Assembly: GCF_005795905.1 (NCBI RefSeq)
Contig: NZ_VAWE01000001.1
Location: 1,116,001-1,180,000, forward strand
DNA length: 64,000 bases
Reading direction: 5' to 3'
Source of the DNA: Streptomyces marianii
GTDB taxonomy: Bacteria; Actinomycetota; Actinomycetes; Streptomycetales; Streptomycetaceae
Position numbers and translations under genes: made by a program. Shown piece after piece: positions 26,333 to 35,703 of this stretch (position 1 is its first letter; every line of letters begins with the position of its first letter). Below the pieces are notes generated by a model. That model was given only the letters and a program-made list of their open reading frames with translations. It had not been told where the DNA came from and did no database searches.

Positions 26333-26384
26333 AAGGCCTTTGCAGCTGGTCAGGGTCCGCTCTTCGACAGTGGCTGCAGGCCTT
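26333..26384. terminator. Inverted repeat between sphingomyelinase and CDF genes
   Basis: AAGGCCTTTGCAGC and GCTGCAGGCCTT pair with a two-base bulge across about 26 bases. It sits 19 bp after the sphingomyelinase stop and just before the next start, so it could be a terminator or a 5' leader structure. Confidence 0.45.
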
Positions 26385-26394
26385 TCCGGCTGTC

Positions 26395-27486
26395 ATGGTG
26401 GTGTCCATGACGGGTCAGGGGCACACGCACGGGCACGCGGAGGACCACACTGCCGGCCGTCCCGGCGGGCCCGCGGGCGATCGCGGACACGAACACGGGA
26501 ACCTGCACGGGCGGGGTCAGGGCCACGGCCGTGGACACCATCACCATCACCATCACGGCGAGCGCATCGACGCGGCCCTCGAAGGCTCGGCCGAAGGGCT
26601 GCGCACCCTCTGGCTCTCCTTCGCCGTCCTGACCGCGACCACCGCCGTCCAGGCGGTCATCGCGGCGCTGTCGGGGTCGGTCGCGCTGCTGGGCGACACC
26701 GTCCACAACGCGACCGACGCGCTCACCGCGCTGCCGCTCGCCCTGGCGTTCGTACTGGGCCGGCGCGCCGCCACCCGGCGCTACACCTACGGTTTCGGCC
26801 GTGCCGAGGACCTGGCGGGGGTCTTCGTCGTCCTGGTGATCGCCGCCTCCGCCGCCTTCGCCGGGTACGAGGCGGTCCGGCGGCTGCTGGACCCCCAGGA
26901 CGTCACGCACCTCCCGGCGGTCGCGGCGGCCGGGCTCGTGGGGTTCGCGGGAAACGAGTGGGTGGCGAGGGTCCGCATCCGCACGGGGCGCCGCATCGGC
27001 TCCGCCGCGCTCGTCGCGGACGGACTGCACGCCCGCACCGACGGGTTCACCTCCCTCGCCGTACTGCTCGGCGCCGGCGGCGCGGCACTGGGCTGGCGGT
27101 ACGCGGATCCCCTCATCGGCCTCGTCATCACCGGGGCGATCCTCCTCGTGTTGCGTGGCGCGGCCCGCGAGATCTGGCACCGTCTGATGGACGCCGTGGA
27201 TCCGGCCCTGGTCGACGCGGCCGAGCACGCGCTCGCCCACGTGGCGGGCGTACGGGCCGTGGGGGCCGTGCGGATGCGGTGGATCGGGCACACGCTGCGC
27301 GCGGAGACGTCGGTCGAAGTCGACCCGGGGCTCACGGTCGTACAGGCCCACGCCGTGGCGGTCGCCGCCGAACACGCCCTGCTCCACGCGGTGCCCCGGC
27401 TGGCGGGCACGACCGTCCACATCGACCACGCGGGCACGGCCGGCCAGGACCCGCATGCCGAGCTGGACCACCACATCGCCCGGTGA
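26395..27486 (+). CDS. Cation diffusion facilitator with a natural poly-His stretch
   Basis: 363 residues. The His-rich N-terminus ends in seven consecutive His (residues about 48-54), followed by six membrane helices with transport-site motifs LGDTVHNATD and ADGLHARTD, and a cytoplasmic C-terminal domain rich in His. It exports divalent metal (Zn, Co or Ni) by proton antiport. HNATD replaces the usual HxxxD spacing exactly, so the site is intact. It is a distinct paralogue of the transporter at 1946. The start may be ATG 26395 or 26407. Confidence 0.85.
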   Translation: MVVSMTGQGHTHGHAEDHTAGRPGGPAGDRGHEHGNLHGRGQGHGRGHHHHHHHGERIDAALEGSAEGLRTLWLSFAVLTATTAVQAVIAALSGSVALLGDTVHNATDALTALPLALAFVLGRRAATRRYTYGFGRAEDLAGVFVVLVIAASAAFAGYEAVRRLLDPQDVTHLPAVAAAGLVGFAGNEWVARVRIRTGRRIGSAALVADGLHARTDGFTSLAVLLGAGGAALGWRYADPLIGLVITGAILLVLRGAAREIWHRLMDAVDPALVDAAEHALAHVAGVRAVGAVRMRWIGHTLRAETSVEVDPGLTVVQAHAVAVAAEHALLHAVPRLAGTTVHIDHAGTAGQDPHAELDHHIAR

Positions 27487-27626
27487 CCGCCCGGATCGGC
27501 CACCTGCCGGCTCGGTGGTGTGACCGCCTCACCCCGACGACCGCCCGGCCCGGCCGCGCAAGTCACCCGGTGACCGTCCGCCGCCCTCGATGCGGTGCCC
27601 GTGCCCCACCCGGCGGCAACCCGCTC

Positions 27627-28163
27627 CTACCGGTACCAGGCGGCGGCACTCCAGGCGTACAGCGCGATGGTCGCGGCCACGCAGACGATGACCACCCAGG
27701 ATCCGAAGCCCGTGTGCCGTACGGTGCGCCGTCCGGTACGCGGAGCCCGCTTGCGACCGGCATGTGCGGACCGGGCCGGGCGGGCCGGCCGCGGCGAGCC
27801 CCCGGAGCGTACGGAGAACCGCCTGGTCCGCGCTGCGGGCGCGAGGGCTGGGGGAACCACGCGCGGCGAAGGGTCCGCGGCGGCCTCGGCGAGCAGCCGG
27901 CGGCAGACGGCGGCCAGTTCGGCCGTACCGGCCTCGACGCGCATCACCGCCTCCGAGCGCGCGGGAGCCGTCGTGCCGCCGTCGAGTATGCGGCCGGCGC
28001 GCAGGAGGATCTCGTCGCGGCCGCCGCTCGGTGCCAGGCTGATCCAGCGCCGGACGTGCTCGCCCCGGATGACCACGCCTCCCGCGCGGTCCCGGTAGAC
28101 GGTGTGCTCACGCCACAGGACGTCCGCCAACTCTGCGGCAGTCTCTCTCAGTTGCCCACTCAC
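27627..28163 (-). CDS. Tail-anchored protein of unknown function
   Basis: 178 residues. An N-terminal globular part (LRETAAELADVLWREHTVYRDRAGGVVIRGEHVRRWISL) is followed by a basic Pro/Arg-rich linker (KRAPRTGRRTVRHT) and one C-terminal membrane helix (GSWVVIVCVAATIALYAWSAAAW) ending three residues before the stop. GTG 28163 follows GGGGGAG. I do not recognise a family. It is divergent from the MerR gene. Confidence 0.7.
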   Translation of the reverse strand: MSGQLRETAAELADVLWREHTVYRDRAGGVVIRGEHVRRWISLAPSGGRDEILLRAGRILDGGTTAPARSEAVMRVEAGTAELAAVCRRLLAEAAADPSPRVVPPALAPAARTRRFSVRSGGSPRPARPARSAHAGRKRAPRTGRRTVRHTGFGSWVVIVCVAATIALYAWSAAAWYR

Positions 28164-28328
28164 GCTCTCCCCCGCTCTGCCGTACGCCGCTCGAACAAGC
28201 ACCGCACTCTAGCGTCAGGCGCGGACCGAGACACGCGCGGGATCCTCGCCGCGTCACGGGTTTCACAACTCTGGTGAGACAGCAATACTGTTGCACCGAA
28301 CCGGCGCACGCAGGGAGCGAGGAAGACG

Positions 28329-29147
28329 ATGGCGACCGAAACCGAGGGGCCGACGCTGACCGTCGACGAGCTGGCCGCCCGCGCGGGCGTCACCGTCCGC
28401 ACCATCCGGTTCTACAGCACCCGCGGTCTGCTGCCGCCGCCGCAGATCGGCCCGCGCCGCGTCGGCCACTACGGCGCGGAACACCTCTCGCGGCTGGCCC
28501 TGATCGAGGAACTGCAGCACCAGGGAATGACTCTTGCGGCCATCGAACGCTACCTGGAACAGCTGCCACCGGGGCTGAGCGCGCAGGATCTGGCGATCCA
28601 CCGGGCCCTGGTGGCCTCCTGGGCGCCCGAGTCGGCCGAGGAGACCGGTCTGGAGGAGCTGGTGCGCAGGGCCGGCCGGCCGCTGTCGGACCAGGACGTC
28701 GACCGGCTCGCGGCCATGGGCGTGCTGGACCGCACGGCCGCGCCGGACGTGTTCCGGCTCGACGGCGGGCTGCTGCGCCTCGGCGTCGAACTGCTCGACG
28801 TCCCGATCGCCCACGAGACGATCCTCGCCTCCCGCACGGTCCTGCTGGAGCACGCGCGCGCCGCCGCCCAGGAGCTGACCAGGCTGTTCCGGGACGAGGT
28901 GTGGGGCCCCTACCGTGAGCGCGAGACCGATCCGGACCATGTCGCCACGATGAAGTCCCTCTCGGCCCATATGCAGCCGATGGTGATCCAGGCCCTGGTC
29001 ACGGCCTTTCAGCGGTCACTGCGGGAGGAACTCCGGGCGGCGTTCGGGACGGCGGCGGGAGTTCCGCCCGTGGAGCCGGAGCCGACGGACCCGGCCGGAG
29101 CGGCGGACACCGCGGACGGTCCGGCGCGGTCACCGGAACGGCCCTGA
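28329..29147 (+). CDS. MerR-family transcriptional regulator
   Basis: 272 residues. The winged helix-turn-helix TVDELAARAGVTVRTIRFYSTRGLLPPP lies at residues 11-38, with wing RVGHYGAEHLSRL, followed by a long helical effector domain without Cys, so a metal sensor is unlikely. The position just before a convergent fatty-acid degradation operon suggests control of lipid catabolism, an inference. A GCAA-TACTG-TTGC palindrome lies in the promoter region about 50 bp upstream of the start. Confidence 0.87.
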   Translation: MATETEGPTLTVDELAARAGVTVRTIRFYSTRGLLPPPQIGPRRVGHYGAEHLSRLALIEELQHQGMTLAAIERYLEQLPPGLSAQDLAIHRALVASWAPESAEETGLEELVRRAGRPLSDQDVDRLAAMGVLDRTAAPDVFRLDGGLLRLGVELLDVPIAHETILASRTVLLEHARAAAQELTRLFRDEVWGPYRERETDPDHVATMKSLSAHMQPMVIQALVTAFQRSLREELRAAFGTAAGVPPVEPEPTDPAGAADTADGPARSPERP

Positions 29148-29381
29148 GCACGGCGGAGAGCGCGGTCGCCCGGGACCGTTCCGCCCACGAGACGGGCGGG
29201 AGCCGGGCCCGCCGTCCGCGCCGGCTGCAGGGCGGACCGCTTCCCGGCCGCTCCGCTCCGCCCCGTACGGCCGGGACCGACCTTGGCCGGGCAGGCGACT
29301 CTGCTGCCCAATTCCGGGGCAACTCCGACACGCGGACCATGACCTGCGACAACGCGGTGACCGTTGCGGCCTTCCCGGCAT

Positions 29382-29416
29382 GACTCTGCTGCTCAGCCGA
29401 ATTGAGCAGCAGAGTC
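29382..29416. terminator. 14-bp perfect hairpin between merR and the beta-oxidation operon
   Basis: GACTCTGCTGCTCA pairs perfectly with TGAGCAGCAGAGTC around a 7-base loop, between convergent genes. A partial copy of the arm (GACTCTGCTGC) also occurs near 29298. Confidence 0.8.
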
Positions 29417-29579
29417 GCAGGCGGGCGGAGCCGGTCCCGGCCACCGGTCCGGCCCGTACGCGCGTCGCCCGTCGACGTGGCACGGCGATCACGCCCGTGA
29501 CCCGCCCGTGCACCCCGATCCGCCCGCGCACGCCCGCTCACGCGCCCCGATCCCGCCGCGCCTCACCTGCCCGCACGCC

Positions 29580-29609
29580 CCGTCCGGACCGGAGAGCCGG
29601 TCCGGACGG
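29580..29609 (-). terminator. Terminator of the fatty-acid degradation operon
   Basis: A 13-bp perfect stem (CCGTCCGGACCGG) with an AGAG tetraloop lies 15 bp after the stop codon of the minus-strand fadB-like gene. Confidence 0.8.
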
Positions 29610-29624
29610 GAGCCGCGGCGGGTG

Positions 29625-31823
29625 TCAGTCGTCGGTGAAGACCTCGCCCCGCGCCGCCTTCTCCACCAGCAGCGCCGGCGGTTCGAAGCGCTCGCCGTAC
29701 GCCTGAGCCAACTCGCGCGCCCGGGCGACGAAGCCGGGCAGGCCGTCGGCCGCCCCGTCACGGCCCTCGTAGCCGTTGATGTACTGCAGGACGCCGCCCG
29801 TCCACGCGGGGAAGCCGATGCCCATGATGGACCCGATGTTGGCATCGGCAACCGACGTCAGCACGCCCTCCTCCAGGCACCGGACGGTGTCCAGCGCCTC
29901 GGAGAAGAGCATCCGCTCCTTCATGTCCTCGAACGGGACGTGCGCGCCGGGTTTGGCGAAGTGCTCGCGCAGTCCCGGCCACAGCCCGGCACGCTTGCCG
30001 TCGACGTAGTCGTAGAAGCCCGCGCCGCCGCTGCGGCCCGTGCGCCCGAAGTCGTCGACCAGCCGGTCGATGACCGCGTCCGCCGGGTGCGGGGTCCATG
30101 TGCCGCCCGACTCCTCCACGGCCCGCCGCGCCTCGCCCCGGATCCTGCGCGGGAGAGTGAGCGTGAGCTCGTCCATCAGCGAGAGGACCTTCGCCGGGTA
30201 CCCGGCCTGGGCCGCGGCCTGCTCGACCGACGCGGGCTCGACGCCCTCGCCGACCATCGCCACGCCCTCGTTGATGAAGTGCCCGATCACCCGCGAGGTG
30301 AAGAACCCGCGGGAGTCGTTCACGACGATCGGGGTCTTGTTGATCTGGCGGACCAGGTCGAAGGCGCGCGCCAGCGCCTCGTCACCGGTGCGCTCGCCCT
30401 TGATGATCTCCACCAGCGGCATCTTGTCCACGGGCGAGAAGAAGTGCAGACCGATGAAGTCGGCGGGACGCTCGACGCCCTCGGCGAGCAGCGTGATCGG
30501 CAGCGTCGAGGTGTTGGAGCACAGCAGCGCGTCCGGCTCGACGACGTGCTGGATCTCCTGGAACACCTTGTGCTTGAGCGCCGGGTCCTCGAACACGGCC
30601 TCGATGACGGCGTCGCAGCCCGCGAGGTCGGCGGGGTCGGCCGTCGGCGTGATCCGGGCGAGCAGTTCGGCGCGCTTGGCCTCGGTCGTACGGCCCCGGC
30701 TCAGCGCCTTGTCCAGCAGCTTCTCGGAGTACGCCTTGCCCCGCCCGGCGGCGTCGGCGTTGACGTCCTTGAGGACCACCTCGATACCGGCCCGGGCGCA
30801 GGAGTAGGCGATGCCCGCACCCATCATCCCGGCACCGAGGACGGCGACCTTGCGGACCTTGCGCCGCTCTACGCCCTTGGGGCGGTTCGCGCCGGAGTTG
30901 ACCGCCTGGAGGTCGAAGAAGAACGCCTGGATCATGTTCTTGGCGGTCTGGCCGGTGAGCAGTTCGGTGAAGTACCGCGCCTCGATGACCTGGGCGGTCT
31001 CGAAGTCCACCTGCGAGCCCTCGACGGCGGCCGCGAGGATGTTGCGCGGCGCCGGGAACGGCGCGCCGTTCAGCTGCTTCTTGAGGTTGGCGGGGAAGGC
31101 GGGCAGGTTCGCGGCGAACTTCGGGTTCGACGGCGTGCCGCCGGGGATCCGGTAGCCCTTGACGTCCCAGGGCTGCTGCGACTCGGGGTGCGCCTCGATG
31201 AAGGCGCGCGCCCTGTCCAGCATCTCCTCGGGCGTGGCGGCCACTTCGTGGACGAGACCGTTCTCGAGCGCGCGGCGCGGGGAGTACTGGGTGCCCTGCA
31301 GGAGGACCTTGAGCAGAGCGTCGGCGATGCCCATGAGGCGCACGGTGCGGGTGACGCCGCCGCCGGCGGGCAGCAGTCCCAGCGTGACCTCCGGCAGGCC
31401 GATCTTGGAGCCGGGCGCGTCGAGGGCGATGCGGTGGTGGCAGGCGAGGGCGATCTCGTAACCGCCGCCGAGCGCGGCGCCGTTCATGGCGGCGACGACG
31501 GGCTTGCCCAGGGTCTCGATGCGGCGCAGCGCACGCTTGATGGCCATGCCCATGTCGAACGCCTGCTGGGCCTGCTCGGGACCGACCTTGATCATGTCCT
31601 TGAGGTCGCCGCCCGCGAAGAAGGTCTTCTTGGCGGAGGTGACGACGATGCCGCGGATGGAGTCCTTCTCTGCCTCGGCGCGATCGGCGATCGCGGCGAT
31701 CGATGCGCGGAAGGCCTGGTTCATGGTGTTGGCGGACTGGTCCGGGTCGTCCAGGACGAGGGTGACGATCCCGGTCTCGTCCTGCTCCCAGCGGATGGTG
31801 GTGCTCGTCGGCGTTGCGGTCAT
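29625..31823 (-). CDS. fadB: Multifunctional 3-hydroxyacyl-CoA dehydrogenase / enoyl-CoA hydratase
   Basis: 732 residues. An N-terminal crotonase domain (residues 10-200; ALGGGYEIALACHHRIAL oxyanion hole) is fused to an NAD-binding 3-hydroxyacyl-CoA dehydrogenase domain (VAVLGAGMMGAGIAYSCARAG; catalytic GLHFFSPVDKMPLVEI) and its C-terminal repeats (RGFFTSRVIGHFINEG). It carries out hydration and second oxidation of beta-oxidation on acyl-CoA in the cytoplasm. GGAGAAG precedes ATG 31823. It is the last gene of the operon, 43 bp after the thiolase. Confidence 0.93.
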   Translation of the reverse strand: MTATPTSTTIRWEQDETGIVTLVLDDPDQSANTMNQAFRASIAAIADRAEAEKDSIRGIVVTSAKKTFFAGGDLKDMIKVGPEQAQQAFDMGMAIKRALRRIETLGKPVVAAMNGAALGGGYEIALACHHRIALDAPGSKIGLPEVTLGLLPAGGGVTRTVRLMGIADALLKVLLQGTQYSPRRALENGLVHEVAATPEEMLDRARAFIEAHPESQQPWDVKGYRIPGGTPSNPKFAANLPAFPANLKKQLNGAPFPAPRNILAAAVEGSQVDFETAQVIEARYFTELLTGQTAKNMIQAFFFDLQAVNSGANRPKGVERRKVRKVAVLGAGMMGAGIAYSCARAGIEVVLKDVNADAAGRGKAYSEKLLDKALSRGRTTEAKRAELLARITPTADPADLAGCDAVIEAVFEDPALKHKVFQEIQHVVEPDALLCSNTSTLPITLLAEGVERPADFIGLHFFSPVDKMPLVEIIKGERTGDEALARAFDLVRQINKTPIVVNDSRGFFTSRVIGHFINEGVAMVGEGVEPASVEQAAAQAGYPAKVLSLMDELTLTLPRRIRGEARRAVEESGGTWTPHPADAVIDRLVDDFGRTGRSGGAGFYDYVDGKRAGLWPGLREHFAKPGAHVPFEDMKERMLFSEALDTVRCLEEGVLTSVADANIGSIMGIGFPAWTGGVLQYINGYEGRDGAADGLPGFVARARELAQAYGERFEPPALLVEKAARGEVFTDD

Positions 31824-31866
31824 TGCTGCTTCTCCGTACGGGGGAAGGGGCGGGAGGGACGAGGGG

Positions 31867-33081
31867 TCAGATGCGTTCGACGATCGTGGCGATGCCCATG
31901 CCGCCGCCGACGCAGAGGGTGGCGAGGCCGTACCGCTTGTCCTGGCGCTCCAGTTCGTCGATGAGGCTGCCGAGGATCATCGCGCCGGTGGCGCCGAGCG
32001 GGTGGCCCAGCGCGATGGCTCCGCCGTTGACGTTGACCTTGTCGAGGGAGAGCCCCATGTCCTTCACGAAGCGCAGGACGACGGCGGCGAAGGCCTCGTT
32101 GATCTCGACGAGGTCGATGTCGTCGATCGTCAGCCCGGCCCTGACGAGTGCCTTGCGGGTGGCGGGCGCGGGGCCGGTGAGCATGATGGTGGGCTCGGAG
32201 CCGGAGACCGCGGCGGAGACGATCCGGGCGCGGGGCCGGAGGCCGTACCGCTCGCCGACCTCCTTGGAGCCGACGGCCACGAGCGAGGCTCCGTCGACGA
32301 TGCCCGAGGAGTTGCCCGCGTGGTGGACGTGGTCGATCTTCTCCACCCAGTGGTACGTCTGGAGCGCGACGGCATCGAAGCCGCCCATGTCCCCGATTCC
32401 CGCGAACGAGGGCTTGAGGGCGGCCAGGGAGTCCGCGGTGGTGCCGGGGCGCATGTGCTCGTCGTGGTCGAGGACGACGAGACCGTTGCGGTCCTTCACC
32501 GGGACGACGGAGCGGTCGAAGCGGCCGTCCTTCCAGGCCGCGGCCGCACGCTCCTGGGACAGGGCCGCGTACTCGTCCACGTCGCGCCGGGAGAAGCCCT
32601 CGATGGTGGCGATCAGGTCGGCGCCGATGCCCTGCGGCACGAAGTGGGTGTCGAAGTTGGTCATCGGGTCGGCGAACCAGGCGCCGCCGTCGGACGCCAT
32701 CGGCACGCGCGACATCGACTCGACGCCGCCCGCCAGCACCAGGTCCTCCCAGCCCGAGCGGACCTTCATCGCCGCCATGTTGACGGCCTCCAGACCCGAG
32801 GCGCAGAAGCGGTTCTCCTGAACGCCTGCGACGGTGTCGGGCAGTCCGGCCGCGATGGCGGAGATCCGGGCGATGTCCGAGCCCTGGTCGCCGACCGGGC
32901 CCACGACGCCGAGCACGATGTCGTCGATCGCGGCGGGGTCGAGCCCGGGGAAGCGGGAGCGGATCTCGTGGATCAGGCCGACGACGAGGTCGATCGGCTT
33001 GGTGCCGTGCAGGGCGCCGTTGGCCTTGCCGCGGCCGCGCGGGGTGCGGATCGCGTCGTACACATACGCTTCGGTACTCAC
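31867..33081 (-). CDS. fadA: Acetyl-CoA C-acetyltransferase (beta-ketothiolase)
   Basis: 404 residues. Catalytic Cys lies in [12 protein letters not shown] (about residue 92), His in [16 protein letters not shown] and the second Cys in [11 protein letters not shown]. It cleaves 3-ketoacyl-CoA with CoA to give acetyl-CoA, the last step of beta-oxidation. GTG 33081 starts [18 protein letters not shown] with AAAGG upstream. It lies between the acyl-CoA dehydrogenase and the multifunctional enzyme, matching the pathway order. Confidence 0.93.
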   Translation of the reverse strand: MSTEAYVYDAIRTPRGRGKANGALHGTKPIDLVVGLIHEIRSRFPGLDPAAIDDIVLGVVGPVGDQGSDIARISAIAAGLPDTVAGVQENRFCASGLEAVNMAAMKVRSGWEDLVLAGGVESMSRVPMASDGGAWFADPMTNFDTHFVPQGIGADLIATIEGFSRRDVDEYAALSQERAAAAWKDGRFDRSVVPVKDRNGLVVLDHDEHMRPGTTADSLAALKPSFAGIGDMGGFDAVALQTYHWVEKIDHVHHAGNSSGIVDGASLVAVGSKEVGERYGLRPRARIVSAAVSGSEPTIMLTGPAPATRKALVRAGLTIDDIDLVEINEAFAAVVLRFVKDMGLSLDKVNVNGGAIALGHPLGATGAMILGSLIDELERQDKRYGLATLCVGGGMGIATIVERI

Positions 33082-33228
33082 AACAGAGCCTTTCGCATCA
33101 CGGGTGAGGGTGAGGGGTGAGGCAGCGGGAGGTTCGGGGGCGGACGGCGTGCGCCGGGCGGGTGCCGTCCGCGGCTCCGGCCGGGATAGCGGCCGGCCGG
33201 GAGAACAGCCGCTCAGGAGAGCGGCCGG

Positions 33229-34371
33229 TCAGGAGAGCAACGCGCGGCCGACGATCTCCTTCATGATCTCGGTGGTGCCACCGTAGATCGTCTGGATCCG
33301 GCCGTCCGTGAAGGCCCTGGCGACCCGGTACTCGGTCATGTACCCGTAGCCGCCGTGCAGCTGCAGACAGCGGTCGGCGACCCGCTTCTGCAGCTCCGTC
33401 GCCCACCATTTGGCCATCGACGCGTGCACCGCGTCGAGCTGCCCGTCGGAGTGGTCGGCGATGCAGCGGTCGAGGAACGTCCGGGTGACGGCGCACTCGG
33501 TGGCCATCTCGGCTATCTCGAAGCGGACGTGCTGGAGCTTCGCCAGCGGACGGCCGAACGCCTCGCGCTCCTTCACATACCGCGTCGTGATCTCCAGCAG
33601 GTACTCGGCCGCGGCGATGCCGGCGACCGCGATGTTCAGCCGTTCCTGGGCCAGGTTGGTCATCAGGTGGACGAAGGCGCCGTTGAGCTGCCCGAGGAGG
33701 TTCTCCTTCGGGACCCGCACGTCGTGGAAGAACAGCTCCGCCGTGTCCTGCGCCTTCTGGCCGATCTTGTCGAGGTTGCGGCCGCGTTCGAACCCCTCCG
33801 TGCCCCGCTCGACGACCAGCAGCGACAGCCCCTTGGCACCCCCCTCGGGCGTGGTCCTGGCGACGACGACCACCAGGTCGGCGAGGATGCCGTTGGAGAT
33901 GAACGTCTTGGACCCGTTGAGCAGCCAGTGGTCGCCCCGGTCCTCGGCGGTGGTGCGGATGCCCTGGAGGTCTGAGCCCGCGCCCGGCTCGGTCATCGCG
34001 ATGGCCGTGATGATCTCGCCGCTGCAGAAGCCGGGGAGCCAGCGCCGCTTCTGCTCCTCGGTCGCGAGGGAGGTGAGGTACGGGCCGATGATGTCGTTGT
34101 GCAGCCCGATCGCGAGGCCCGGGGTGCCGGCGCGGGTGAACTCCTCGGCGAGGACGGCGCTGTAGCGGAAATCGGTGTTCCCCCCGCCGCCGTACTCCTC
34201 GGGCACCGCCAGTCCCAGCAGGCCCTGGCGGCCGGCCGCCAGCCAGGCGTCGCGCGAGACGATGCCGTCCTTCTCCCACTGCTCGTAGTGGGGCAGCACC
34301 TCCTTGCCGATGAAGGTGCGCACGGTCTCGCGGAACGCGTCGTGCTCGGCGTCGAAGATCTGTCGTTTCAT
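33229..34371 (-). CDS. Acyl-CoA dehydrogenase
   Basis: 380 residues. FAD/substrate motifs are MTEPGAGSDLQGIRT and GSKTFISNG, and the C-terminal QLHGGYGYMTEYRVARAFTDGRIQTIYGGTTEIMKEI holds the usual catalytic Glu region. It introduces the 2,3-double bond into acyl-CoA in the first step of beta-oxidation, passing electrons to ETF. Its ATG overlaps the stop of the CoA transferase (ATGA), so translation is coupled. A 147-bp gap to the thiolase holds no gene. Confidence 0.93.
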   Translation of the reverse strand: MKRQIFDAEHDAFRETVRTFIGKEVLPHYEQWEKDGIVSRDAWLAAGRQGLLGLAVPEEYGGGGNTDFRYSAVLAEEFTRAGTPGLAIGLHNDIIGPYLTSLATEEQKRRWLPGFCSGEIITAIAMTEPGAGSDLQGIRTTAEDRGDHWLLNGSKTFISNGILADLVVVVARTTPEGGAKGLSLLVVERGTEGFERGRNLDKIGQKAQDTAELFFHDVRVPKENLLGQLNGAFVHLMTNLAQERLNIAVAGIAAAEYLLEITTRYVKEREAFGRPLAKLQHVRFEIAEMATECAVTRTFLDRCIADHSDGQLDAVHASMAKWWATELQKRVADRCLQLHGGYGYMTEYRVARAFTDGRIQTIYGGTTEIMKEIVGRALLS

Positions 34372-35555
34372 GCCTGAAGCCCCTTCGAGCCGGCTGCGGT
34401 CGGGTCGGGTCGGGTCACGTCGGCGCCCAGGATGCTGGGAACGCCCCAGTCACGGGCGATCTCCTCGGTGTCGGCACCGGGCTGCGCGGGCGGGCGGCGG
34501 ACGGCGCCCGGGGTGAGCGAGAAACGGGGGGCCGGGGCCGGCTGGGTGATCCCTCCGTCGTCGGTGAAGGTGCCGCGAGCCGCCAGGTGCGGATGCGCGG
34601 GAGCCTCGCGCAGCGAGAGCACCGGCGCCACGCAGGCGTCCGAACCCTCGAAGACCGCGGTCCACTCGTCCCGCGTCCTCGTGCGGAAGCGCTCGGCGAC
34701 CGCGGCGCGCAGTTCTCCCCAGCGGGAGAAGTCCTTGCGGGCGGGCGCCTCGCCCTCGATGCCCAGCAGCCTGATGAACTCGTCGTAGAACTGCTGCTCA
34801 AGCGCCCCGACCGCCATGTACCGGCCGTCGGCGGTCTCGTAGTTCCCGTAGAAGGGGCAGCCGCCGTCGAGGAGGTTCGCCCCCCGGCGGTCCTGCCAGC
34901 CGCCCGCGGCCATCATCCCGTGGATCATCGTGGCGAGGTGCGCGGCGCCGTCGACGATCGCCGCGTCCACGACCTGGCCGGTGCCGCCGGGGGTGCGGGC
35001 GTGCTGCAGTGCGGCCAGGACACCGATGACGAGGTACAGCGAGCCGCCCGCGTAGTCGCCGACGAGGTTCGCGGGGACCGCGGGCGCCTCGTCCGCCTTC
35101 CCGATCATGCCGAGGGTGCCGGTGATCGCGATGTAGGCGATGTCGTGGCCGGCGCGCTGGGCGAGCGGCCCCTCCTGGCCCCAGCCGGTCATCCGGCCGT
35201 AGACCAGCTCGGGATTGCGGGCGTGGCACTCCTCGGGCCCGACCCCGAGCCGCTCGGCCACCCCGGGACGGTAGCCCTCGATGAGCACGTCCGCGCGCTC
35301 GACGAGGTCGAGGACCCGCTCGGCGCCCCCGTCGGCCTTGAGGTCGATCAGTACGGACCTCTTGTTCCGGTTCGTGAGGTCGTGGGCGGGGTCGATCGCG
35401 AGCCCCGAGCCGCCGGGCCGGTCGACGCGTACGACGTCGGCGCCCAGGTCGGCGAGCAGCATGGCGGCGAACGGACCGGGCCCGATGCCGGCCAGTTCGA
35501 CCACGCGCACACCGGCAAGCGGACCGCCCGGCGGGCCGTTCCCTGTCCCTGCCAT
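34368..35555 (-). CDS. CaiB/BaiF-type CoA transferase or alpha-methylacyl-CoA racemase
   Basis: 395 residues. N-terminal LAGVRVVELAGIGPGPFAAMLLADLGADVVRVDRP and the conserved Asp region LVGDYAGGSLYLVIGVLAALQHA match family III CoA transferases; GHDIAYIAITGTLGMIG and the whole length resemble alpha-methylacyl-CoA racemases, which epimerise branched acyl-CoA before beta-oxidation. The operon context fits racemase best, but transferase is not excluded. It is the first gene of the operon, with an operator 24 bp upstream of the start. Confidence 0.87.
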   Translation of the reverse strand: MAGTGNGPPGGPLAGVRVVELAGIGPGPFAAMLLADLGADVVRVDRPGGSGLAIDPAHDLTNRNKRSVLIDLKADGGAERVLDLVERADVLIEGYRPGVAERLGVGPEECHARNPELVYGRMTGWGQEGPLAQRAGHDIAYIAITGTLGMIGKADEAPAVPANLVGDYAGGSLYLVIGVLAALQHARTPGGTGQVVDAAIVDGAAHLATMIHGMMAAGGWQDRRGANLLDGGCPFYGNYETADGRYMAVGALEQQFYDEFIRLLGIEGEAPARKDFSRWGELRAAVAERFRTRTRDEWTAVFEGSDACVAPVLSLREAPAHPHLAARGTFTDDGGITQPAPAPRFSLTPGAVRRPPAQPGADTEEIARDWGVPSILGADVTRPDPTAAGSKGLQA

Positions 35556-35578
35556 GAAGCCCCCAGCACTATGACACA

Positions 35579-35601
35579 ACTGATGTAACATCAGTGATGT
35601 T
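35579..35601. promoter_or_regulatory. Overlapping perfect palindromes heading the fatty-acid operon
   Basis: ACTGATGTAACATCAGT (35579-35595) and AACATCAGTGATGTT (35587-35601) are both perfect palindromes sharing half-sites: TGATGT, ACATCA, TGATGT at 7-bp steps. It lies in the divergent region between the CoA transferase start and the lipoprotein gene, the expected place for a TetR- or GntR-type repressor operator. Confidence 0.75.
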
Positions 35602-35703
35602 AAGAACGCGTTCCACTCCGCACAAGCCCCCGAGGCGAGCAAGCGCTTGGTTTTTCTCCGTTGGCGATAGGGTCCGTCGTCGGATTCAGGAATCGGAGAC
35701 TCC

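Noticed and set aside
29508..31964. Plus-strand frame opposite the fadB-like gene
   Set aside because: Antisense shadow; the minus-strand protein has complete crotonase and dehydrogenase motifs.
29625..35555. Prophage or biosynthetic gene cluster
   Set aside because: The genes form a complete fatty-acid degradation set; no phage structural genes, synthases or carrier proteins are present in the window.
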